From Perognathus longimembris pacificus (lineage: Eukaryota > Chordata > Mammalia > Rodentia > Heteromyidae), in assembly GCF_023159225.1 (NCBI RefSeq), contig NC_063166.1, positions 46,741,149 to 46,805,148 on the forward strand: a stretch of 64,000 bases of DNA. The letters are read 5' to 3'. Positions 55,612 to 64,000 of this stretch are shown piece by piece. The notes under the pieces were generated by a model, which ran no database searches, had not been told where the DNA came from, and saw only the letters and a program-made list of their open reading frames with translations. The position numbers and the translations under genes were made by a program. Position 1 is the first letter of the stretch. Every line of letters begins with the position of its first letter.

Positions 55612-55825
55612 CTCAAGGCTTGTATAACACTAGCTACTCAGGTGGCTGATATCTGAGGATCACAGTTTGGAGCCAGCTTGAGCAGACAAATCCCCAAGAC
55701 TTTTACCTCTAATTAAGAGGTAAAAAGCAAGAAGTAGAGATCTGGTTCAAGTGGTAGAGTGGCAGCCATGAGTGAAAAAAGCTGAGCTTTTAAGACCCTG
55801 AATTCAAGCCTCAGTACTGGCATAG
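55612..55825 (+). mobile_element. B1-like/Geo composite SINE
   Basis: CACTAGCTACTCAGGTGGCTGATATCTGAGG, CCTCTAATTAAGAGGTAAAAAGC, and Geo half TCTGGTTCAAGTGGTAGAG ... GAATTCAAGCCTCAGTACTGG. The very 5' end is missing. Confidence 0.88.
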
Positions 55826-56224
55826 AAAACAAAATAAAACTCAAATTCATACTAAATAATGAAATGATTTTTTAAAAATCACTTTTATAGTCATTCAACA
55901 GAATCCTACATAGCTCTTTAAATTAAAGAAGCCCATGTAAATTAATTGACTTACAGAGATTTCCAGGGACATATGTAGTAAGTGAAATTTAAAACTAAGT
56001 ATCACTAATACAACAATCATAAGTTTATCAAAAGAAAACAAGTGCTCAGTGGTACAATTTATTTTTAAATAAAGGTAATAATTTTGATTTCTCTATTACT
56101 CAACATATCCTTCGATCTTTCATTGTAGTTTTCTGTTTAACTTATAAAGTTTCTTTATTTCTTTCAAAATAGAAGACTCTGTTCCTTTAAAAGCACCTAA
56201 GTTGAGTGCATCATCATTTCCGGA
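55826..56224. other. Unassigned AT-rich sequence
   Basis: No repeat or gene recognised. Confidence 0.4.
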
Positions 56225-56442
56225 GGAGGAATGTCAGGATTTAGACCCAAGGCCTTGTACTCACTCAGCTTGTTAGTTCATCTGGTGCTGTCCCATCTGA
56301 ATCATGCTTCCTGTACTGCTTTTATACTTCTTATTCTGGAAATGGAGTATCACAAAATTTTCCCCCAGGCTGGCCTCAAATCATGATCTCAGCATCCTGA
56401 GTAGCTATGATTACAAGTTTGAGCGATTAGCACTCAGTTGAG
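56225..56442 (-). mobile_element. Diverged B1-like composite SINE, inverted
   Basis: GATTTAGACCCAAGGCCTTG at the right-monomer end, then CCCAGGCTGGCCTCAAATCATGATCTCAGCATCCTGAGTAGC, the reverse complement of the B1-like head. Confidence 0.8.
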
Positions 56443-58314
56443 CAAAGCATCCCAATTCTAAATGATGTATCTATTTCAATAGGTCTACCAACTACTCCAG
56501 AAGGCCACATGTTGGGGCTGAAGCGGTCTGAGGAAGACATTCTACGTGTGAGTTTTTCAATCACCTGAACCCAATCCTACTGAAGTCCCCTAACAGCTCT
56601 TCCTATTGGTCTGACCCTTCCCAGAGACCAGGCTGTTGAAGCCTCAAAAACATGCCAGACCAGCATAAGCGAGCAGCACTGAGCAAGAAATATGACATCC
56701 AAAGCAGAAAATGCCAGGACCAAAGCTGATGCTCTGAACACAGAGTTGGCTATATATCAGAGTCAATAGGGAAGTATAGAACTATGCCCTTCCAAGATCA
56801 AACATCGGAGGAAATGTTAAGGAACTAGAGCACAGGCTACTGAGCAAGGGAAATGCTCTTTCTGCACTTGTCTTACAGCTGAGGTGGCAAGGTGACCTCC
56901 CCATGCACATGCCATGAGAGAAGGTAACACTCAGGCATCCAAGAGACATGTATGAGACTGTGGCTAGGTGTGCAATATGGGGGCAAGGGCACTTGCACTT
57001 CAGTTGTGCTGGGGGTAAATTTATAGGGAGGTAAGGGGACTGAGATCTCCCTTTTCACTTGTTTAGAAAGTACCAACAAACTTAGCCACATAAAAGAACA
57101 AAGAAGCACTTCAGGCATAAGAAATGAGTATGCAAAGGCCCCTGGGAACTCAAAGCCCATTGGAAAGACCCTCAGAGCAAAACGCGCCCTACCATGCTGT
57201 GAGCATGAGCTGACATTATCCATGCTAGTATTAATGTAACAACTGATTAAAATAATAACTGATCACTTAAATTTTGGTGCATAGCATCATTCTCCATTTT
57301 GCTTCAGTTTTTCGCTGACCATTTTTCTACTTCCTGTCTCCACTCAGCATTTCAGTGTTCCTTGTTTCTGTGCTAGTTTGCATGGATGGGGAATAAACTC
57401 CTAGAAAAATGGAGAGGCAGAATTCAAATGTTAACATAAATCCTGTTGACAATTATCTCAACCTATCCAAGAGTTACTTGACAATATTTAATTTTATAAA
57501 TAGGCATATGCAGGTAAGATATTATTCATGCAAATGCACACCCAAGCATATCCAGATACCTGTATATAAATGTACATGTGGGGTAGATTCATATACATTT
57601 CCTTACTGCACTGAAGTTTATATCAACTGTAATTAGTTCACAAGAGCACTACAAGACACAGCAAGTTTTCATGCCAGGCTGCACAAGCCATTGGTCAGAT
57701 TAGATTTGTTTTCTAGATTTGTCCTAGTGTTTGGAAAGCAGGTGACCTATAGGGCCATTGTAGAAATAAAATGAGAGTCTCCTGGTAACTAACAATAAGA
57801 ATTCTTAAATTGGTAATTAAGAAACCAGACAACTAAGCACTGGTGTTCCAGAACCTTAATGATCTTAAAGCTGCAGTCTCTAAGACTTGTGATAACGAAT
57901 GGAAATAGCCACTCAACCCCTTCTAGTAAGAATTAGGAAAATTGAAGCCTGGAATTTTATGATTCAACTGTAGCATAGATAATGTACATTGTTTATGGAT
58001 GGAGTGACACCTGTCATGCAGAACACATCTACTTCATGAGGTAAACGAATATTTTCTGACAAAGAGCACCAATCAATGAACATTTCTCATCTTGAAGACC
58101 ACCTGACAGCCTACTATGACAGAACTGTTTTTAAAAAGAATTTTGTGATTGAATCCTGTAAACATTTCCTAGAAGTTTGCCTAGATTTTCACTGCTGTAG
58201 TCTTACTGAACCATCATGCCCATATTTTTCTCACTGTTTATCTTACGAAGCTATAGTATTACAGATAGCATACATAGCTATATGATAGCATTTAAATTTA
58301 TAATTTGTAAATAG
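56443..58314. other. Unassigned mostly non-repetitive sequence
   Basis: About 1.9 kb without recognised repeats. A 116-codon minus-strand frame (56873-57223) and a 75-codon plus frame (57409-57636) have no motif I can name. The former contains an internal near-repeat (VPLPPY twice) matching duplicated sequence in DNA. Confidence 0.45.
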
Positions 58315-58690
58315 TTCTATGGCAGTGCTGGGATTCAAACACGAGGCCTCATGCTTTGCTAGGCAAGCACTCTACCTCTTGAGCCACACCTCCAGCTGTT
58401 TTATGGATTAGTTATTTTGGGGCTAGGTGCTACTCCAGACTTGACTGCCATCCTTCTATTAATGTTTCCCTTTGTTGTTGGGATTACAGGTATACAACAC
58501 TAGGCCCAGCCATTGTGCTTCCCCCATAACTTTAGATGGCAAGCGCACTGCACAAAACCATACCCAGCCATTAGTTGGGATAAAAATCTTGTGAATGTTT
58601 TATACCCAGATTGGCTTTGAACCATAGCCTCCCAATTTTCACCTTCCAAGTAATGGAGATCACAGGTTTGAGCCACAGCACCTGGACTAG
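58315..58690 (-). mobile_element. Two inverted B1-like SINEs, the first with a tRNA/ID-like end
   Basis: About 58320-58505: GGGATTCAAACACGAGGCCTCATGC (reverse of an ID-like B-box region), GCTAGGCAAGCACTCTACC, then GGGATTACAGG. About 58506-58690: TTGGCTTTGAACCATAGCCTCC ... GAGATCACAGGTTTGAGCCAC. Confidence 0.78.
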
Positions 58691-59180
58691 ATGAGAATTT
58701 ATTAAGCAGGAGCATATGTTCCAGGTGGAATGAACTCAGTCCTTAAATATCTCAATTACATTATAAGTTGAGTTTTAGAAGCATGTGTCATGTGAACTGC
58801 CTTTGAGCTAACTATCCCACACTATTTCTGTGCCTACACTGGCATATGCATATTTTCTTACTAGTGATCTACCAAGATACAGTACCAACAGACTTCATTC
58901 CTCTAAGGTGTTTTTGCAGGCACGTGGAAGCAAACAGTGGGCTGGCAAGGGGAGGGAAATGGTTCAACAACACTCAAGGCACAGATATATGTGGAAGAAC
59001 TGAGTCATCCTATGGCTGGTAAGAATGTGAATCCTTATGGAAAAAGTGCCCACCCCCGCAGAAAGGCCAAATTCATTCATTCATTTGTTCACCAATTGGT
59101 AAAATCATGCTTCTTATCACTTTAAATTCACATTGTTAATTTCATGCAGTTTGTAGCTTTCTTTTGGATTTACAATTTAG
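58691..59180. other. Unassigned sequence
   Basis: No repeat or gene recognised. Confidence 0.4.
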
Positions 59181-59417
59181 GGTTTTTTTGTTTTGTTTTG
59201 TTTTTTGTTTTTGTTTTTTTTTTTGCCAGTCCCGGGCCTTGGACTCAGGGCCTGAGCACTGTCCCTGGCTTCTTTTTGCTCAAGGCTAGCACTCTGCCAC
59301 TTGAGCCACAGCGCCACTTCTGGCCATTTTCTATATTATGTGGTGCTGGGGAATCAAACCCAGGGCTTCATGTATACGAGGCAAGCACTCTTGCCACTAG
59401 GCCACATTCCCAGCCCC
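59181..59417 (-). mobile_element. IDL-Geo SINE, inverted (first of a tandem pair)
   Basis: A long T/G tail (59181-59224, TTTTG units), then Geo and ID-like monomers in reverse, ending CATTCCCAGCCCC. The flanks TACAATTTAG (59171-59180) and TACAAATTTAG (59418-59428) look like its target duplication with a one-base difference. Confidence 0.93.
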
Positions 59418-59430
59418 TACAAATTTAGTT

Positions 59431-59633
59431 GTTTTTTTTTTTGGCCAGTCCTGGGCCTTGGACTCAGGGCCTGAGCACTGTCCCTGGCTTCTTCCCGCTC
59501 AAGGCTAGCACTCTGCCACTTGAGCCACAGCGCCGCTTCTGGCCGTTTTCTGCATATGTGGTGCTGGGGAATCGAACCTAGGGCCTCGTGTATCTGAGGC
59601 AGGCACTCTTGCCACTAGGCTATATCCCCAGCC
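59431..59633 (-). mobile_element. IDL-Geo SINE, inverted, CpG-rich subfamily (second of a tandem pair)
   Basis: Flanked by perfect 14-bp repeats CTACAAATTTAGTT at 59417-59430 and 59634-59647. Shares its diagnostic variants with the copy at 36468-36682. It reused the target site of the neighbouring SINE. Confidence 0.95.
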
Positions 59634-59647
59634 CTACAAATTTAGTT

Positions 59648-61627
59648 TTTATATAAACACAAGTGCTACACTTAATTTAATGCTACCTGCTTTGGTATAA
59701 ACATCTAAAGGTATTGACTGCATGCTGTGAAGTTAGAAACTATCCTACTCTAGTGGTCCTTATTACTTTACTTTGAACATCTCAGAGATAAAGCCTTACC
59801 TTTACCTTACTGTTGACCAGGTCAGGTCAAAAGCTGGGTACATGACTGTTAAATCACAAGGAATGAATACGACACATTCAAGTATTCTTGTTTTTGTTCT
59901 TATATATCTGAATGTTCTGCCTGAGACAGAAATAAACATCCTATGGGACAGTAAACCCTTTATCCTAGTCTGCCACAAGGACATTTACATTTGCATCAGC
60001 AACTGTCGAGGTGATTATAAAATCAAGAATCAATTTATATCAAAAAGTGTTACATAGGCAGATGAAACCATCCTCGACAGAAAATGTAATAATTGAAAAG
60101 TCTAATTTGCCCTGTCTCTTGATTTGATGGGGAGTAAAATTCTGCAAGTAAAAAAGAAAGAAAGACATTCTCATATGCTTTGTTTTTTTTCTGAAAAATA
60201 CTTGAACTGAAGTCCTACTTGGTTTTACCCTAATGACTCCCAACTCCCAAAAGACTGCTATATTTTGATGAGACAGAACTTCTGGTACCAAAGTCCAGAC
60301 ACGAAACAAAATGTCCGGATAGAGAACTGAAACCCACCAAGTAAGGAGAAGAATTGCCTAAAAATAACCTTTAAGTCTCAACTAGCATACCATAATAGAA
60401 TATACTTTTTAGAAGAGCTTTGCTAGGAAATGAAATAAAAATACTGGTTACTAATAATTAAGGAAGCTAATATATATGTAACATGGGAAAAATGTTCAAT
60501 CAAGAGAAACAAGATTCATTCATTAAGCCTCATTAAGGAACTCTGAATATATTTTGCCATTAGAAAGCAATCCCCATGACATCCTGAAGCATCATACACA
60601 TATTTGATGAAACCTGTGTTGGTGTTTTTTCAGTGCAATCAGAAGTTCCTCTACTGTATGTCAACCTACTGACATGAAACAAGTTGGAAAAACAAGCTCT
60701 TTCTCAGTAACTAAGTTTGGGTGCAATAATTTTCTATTTAATGTTCTGAAATTGAAGTGGAAATTATCTATTTCATTTTTCTAGTTAATTTAGTAGATAA
60801 TTATAATAAATTTGCAACTTACTCCCTATCATGTGCATCCTAAACATACAAATAATGTAAGTACAGATTATATGAAAGTCATGTTCCCTCATTTTCCTGG
60901 TCCCAAATCCACTTTCTAGAGCTGACCACGGTTGGTAGTTTGTTTCATCTTTCTGGATGATGGCTCATAGAAAAAAAAAAGGCTTTTGTAAAGATGTGAT
61001 CATATTATGTGCCTTTGTGAAGGTCACAGCATGAAGCAGCCCCTCCAGTTAAAAGCAAGTTAGAATGTCTTTAACAACCAAATAAAATCTGAAGTGGGGG
61101 TGCCTGTGGTCAGGTAAGGCCTTAGATGCAGGGTGGTGGCATCCCTGTGCACTAGAAAGTGGCCCCAACAACTGCTGAGAGAGAATATATGGAGAGGGCT
61201 GCTCCTGGGACTTTTTAGCCAAGGAATCCAACCAGCTAACAGCTAGTTCATAAACTCTGCCCTGTTTCCCTTCTCTGCACTCTCCTCAGCTCCAGTAAGA
61301 ACTACAGGCAAAGACATTGTTTGCTGAAATCTGAACAGTTTGACAGTGGGGGTATGCAGGCTTTGTTTTCTAACTACACATTTTGGTGTATCAGGTTAAC
61401 ATCTGTCCACCTCGTTCATTGTACATTATCAGATGAAACTTCACAGGGTGAGATTTCTAGTATTAGAATACTGAAAATCCAGGGAACACTTTTCTAGTCT
61501 AGCAGTTGCTGAGTCTTTTTAGGACTTAAACTCCCAGAAAACTCTGGCGAAGGAAATAGGGCAAAGAGAAAGTTGATGACAAGTGCCTTGATGGGGAGAA
61601 AAGTTCAAACACAAAATATGAATCAAA
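59648..61627. other. Unassigned AT-rich sequence
   Basis: About 2 kb with no recognised repeat. Frames at 59773-60057 (+) and 60040-60309 (-) are under 95 codons and show no domain. Confidence 0.45.
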
Positions 61628-61845
61628 TCCAGCCAGGCACCTGGGGTTGCAGGCCTGTAATCTTAAACTCTTCAGGGCTCTGAGATCTGAGTGTAGAGGT
61701 TCTAAGCCAGCAGGAAAGTCTGTGAGATTACTATCTCTAATTACCAAGAAGCCAGAAGTGGAGCTGTGGTTCATGTGATAGTGTCAATAAGCAAAGGGAC
61801 AGCTCCCAGGCCCAGAATTCAAGTCCCAGTACCTGCACAAAAGAT
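61628..61845 (+). mobile_element. B1-like/Geo composite SINE
   Basis: CCAGGCACCTGGGGTTGCAGGCCTGTAATC, CTCTAATTACCAAGAAGCCAGAAG, and Geo half GAGCTGTGGTTCATGTGATAG ... GAATTCAAGTCCCAGTACC. Confidence 0.88.
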
Positions 61846-61858
61846 AGATTAGAGATGA

Positions 61859-61905
61859 TAAATAGACAGACAGACAGGCAGACAGACAGACAAATGATAG
61901 ATAGA
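61859..61905. repeat. (GACA/GATA)n array at a SINE tail
   Basis: About 10 GACA/GGCA units between GATA units. Confidence 0.9.
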
Positions 61906-62654
61906 CCAGCCAACCGAGAGGCAGAAAAAAAATCTACCCCAAACTCACTAATGGGATCCTGAGAATTAGGTCTCCACCATTTTTCTCTGCTCAGAAAACC
62001 AGTAGTCTCTTCAAAACCAATGGAATAGAAGGAGTGGTTTGGAGTTCCCACCTAAATAAAAATGCCTTATTGCCTATGTATGGAATTCTAACTGGAAAAA
62101 TCACTTTTTTCCCCATAGACAGATGGCATTCACCCTTTGTATTCTATTTCTCAAGCATACCGACATGAAGACAGTCTTTCTAATTCTGGAAGTTTCATTT
62201 GAGATTTTCCCTTCTGCCTATCTAGTTTGATAAGTCTATAACTTGACAATATCCAGATTTTCCTTCTCTATCTTGAGACCATAATTTTCACAGGTTAAGT
62301 TTTCCTCTGCCTTCCATTTCCTTGTGACATGAAAGCCTTATTGTTCCTTTTGTATTTCTGGGTTCTTGCATTGATATGTGTGTCCTGTGTGATTCCATCT
62401 CCATCTTTCCTGATTTTAACAGAACCAATGTCTCAGAAGGATTTGCCTCAAGGACAATTCATATAGTTTCAACTTGACCCATATCTAAGACAGCTTTCCT
62501 GGACCAGTTCAATAAGCAGACTAGAAAGAAATTACATTTCCTTACCCCCTCCCCCTGCCCCCATCTGCGCACCCAGATTCCCTGCTTACTCCCTCTGTTC
62601 CTTCCAGGACATTCTAGATGACCCTTTTCCTTCACCCCCATTGCATGGCTTTGC
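61906..62654. other. Unassigned sequence
   Basis: No repeat or gene recognised. Confidence 0.4.
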
Positions 62655-62745
62655 CAAGCATGTTGTGCTCAGTAGCAGGGTACCTGTCTTGCAAGCTTGG
62701 GGTCTGGGTTCAATCTTAGTGCCACCACAAAGACAAAAAAATGTA
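62655..62745 (+). mobile_element. ID-like SINE monomer
   Basis: TGCTCAGTAGCAGGGTACCTGTCTTGCAAGC (A-box region) and GGGTTCAATCTTAGTGCC (B-box region), then an A-rich end. A lone tRNA-derived monomer without the Geo half. Confidence 0.75.
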
Positions 62746-64000
62746 TTACTGCTCTGTCAGGGGATTGGGGAAGGACCCAAGGCTGGTGGAGGTCTCAGGA
62801 TGACACTTGGGATGGAAAAGAAAGGCAATCACTCTAGAGCTAATCCATTATTCAATAATACCCTTTATTAACACTGTCATTGTAATAGTCCATGTGTACC
62901 TATGTGGATATTTCAATCAGAAGTCCATCAGAAAACCAAACTTACCTAACAGTAGCAAAGCACCAGGGATTTTTTTTTTAGTGTTCATCCCTCTGGTGCT
63001 GATAACTGTGAACTAGCTAAAGAGAGGAAGTAAAATTATTTTTGGTGCCTTCACACTGAAAAAATAAACCTCTCCCATGGCCTTTCTGCTGGTTCATGGA
63101 ATTATTTCCTACAATTCTGGCACTGGGTTTCATTTCTCCAAAAGCTGCACATGGAAGGTATTTCCTCTTTAGGCTAACTGCACCCTTGGCCCTGTCAGCA
63201 TGTCCCTTAGACTTTCGGAAGGGCATACTTGTCTAGGCATGTATGGAGCACCTCTAAAAAGGAGCAGAGATTTCTGTCAGTCGCCAGCCTCCGTGTGTCT
63301 GCATGACCACAAGAAGAGAAAATTGTTACTGCTGAGTCAGGGGTTTGGGTAGGACACAATGAAGGTGCATGTCTCAAGAGCAGACTGCACAGAGTCCCCC
63401 ATCTTCTCATCTGCTCTCTTGTTCTTTCTCCCCACTTCAGGGCAGGTTTGAGGGTGAATAAAAAGATGTGACTGAAGTGGGAGAAAGTTTGTCCCAAGAT
63501 GAAAGAAAGTTTCCAAACAAGCTATTTGCTTAAATGTATCTTCTTTATTATAAGAATAAAGTAGAAAGAAAAACCTTAAAAGAACTGCCAGCTTTTAATG
63601 TGCTGGCAAAACTTGTAAAGTACTATTAAGGTTAGCTAGCCTGATTCTTCCCAACTTTATTCCCTTAACTATTATATTTCAGGCATTTTTTTCTTGTACA
63701 GTTATTCTCTTGTGAAGGATTAATTTAAATTCCAGCACAATATAATTTATCAAGAGCCCATTTAATAGGTAATTTATTATTTGTGATGGTTTAACGATAG
63801 TGTTATTTTATTTTATGAATTATAGATAGTGCCATAACTGATGCATTCATACATAATATTTTAATATTTCTTAGAATAAATCTCTTGTATCAAAGGACTA
63901 TAGAGCTTCATAACTATTGAAATGGATTACCAACTTGCTTTCTAACAGTAATCTTACCCTCAAACATTAATACCAAATACTTAACATTTTAAGTGCATTT
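62746..64000. other. Unassigned sequence to the window end
   Basis: No recognised repeat. Two minus-strand frames overlap here (63207-63497, 96 codons, and 63017-63226, 69 codons). Neither shows a domain, and no splice structure links them. GC and CpG content are moderate at 63180-63310 and fall towards the AT-rich end. Confidence 0.45.

Noticed and set aside
63207..63497. 96-codon minus-strand frame starting MGQ, reminiscent of a Gag start
   Set aside because: No LTR, primer-binding site or matrix-like residues nearby; the match is three residues only.
1..64000. A novel multi-gene system
   Set aside because: No cluster of intact genes exists; all long frames trace to retroelements or lack support. 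The interest here lies in retroelement rearrangements.

Overview
The window is repeat-rich mammalian nuclear DNA, almost certainly from a rodent of the superfamily Geomyoidea (kangaroo rats, pocket mice, pocket gophers). The diagnosis rests on dozens of dimeric SINEs. Their left half is a tRNA-Ala/ID-like monomer (A box and B box visible at 26366-26380 and 26410-26420). Their right half is the 'Geo' monomer, which is also the right half of B1/7SL-like composite SINEs here. From memory of the literature, IDL-Geo is restricted to Geomyoidea. I found no intact host gene, exon, tRNA, rRNA, CRISPR or bacterial-type feature. The long open frames all fall in LINE-1, LTR or SINE sequence or are chance frames, so the window looks intergenic or deep intronic.

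Layout. 1-8137 is a nearly full-length, decayed sense LINE-1 (5' UTR, ORF1, ORF2, G-rich 3' UTR, A-rich tail). It is interrupted by two ERVK-type insertions: a truncated provirus (5' LTR, Lys-type primer-binding site, splice donor, gag start; 4644 to about 5486), whose right edge coincides with a deletion of the LINE-1 reverse transcriptase core, and an inverted solo LTR (5920-6459). A second LINE-1 fragment (8138-9241) starts directly at the A-tail of the first. 9.4-13.9 kb is a SINE cluster with an old inverted LINE-1. 13.9-31 kb is mostly unrecognised sequence with scattered SINEs, LINE-1 3' ends, and an inverted solo LTR with a perfect 6-bp target duplication (24034-24586). 28.8-37.3 kb is a LINE-1-dense block with nested, internally deleted and inverted copies. 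It includes an unclassified 237-bp unit present twice, 3.5 kb apart, each time next to the same LINE-1 end but with that end in opposite orientation. 37.8-44.3 kb holds SINEs and two inverted gammaretrovirus-like LTRs. 44.3-64 kb is mainly unrecognised sequence with scattered SINEs, LINE-1 3' ends and microsatellites.

Functionally this is a record of retrotransposition: LINE-1 supplied the machinery, SINEs and LINE-1s landed with 15-16-bp target duplications, and LTR elements landed with 4- or 6-bp duplications and mostly collapsed to solo LTRs. Nothing in the window looks like an active element or a new gene system. The items most worth checking are the provirus/deletion scar in the first LINE-1, the direct-plus-inverted duplication at 33.3-37.2 kb, the paired AP-1-like motifs at 21.4 kb and a weak coding-like antisense stretch near 50 kb. 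Repeat boundaries were read by eye and are approximate unless a target duplication is stated.
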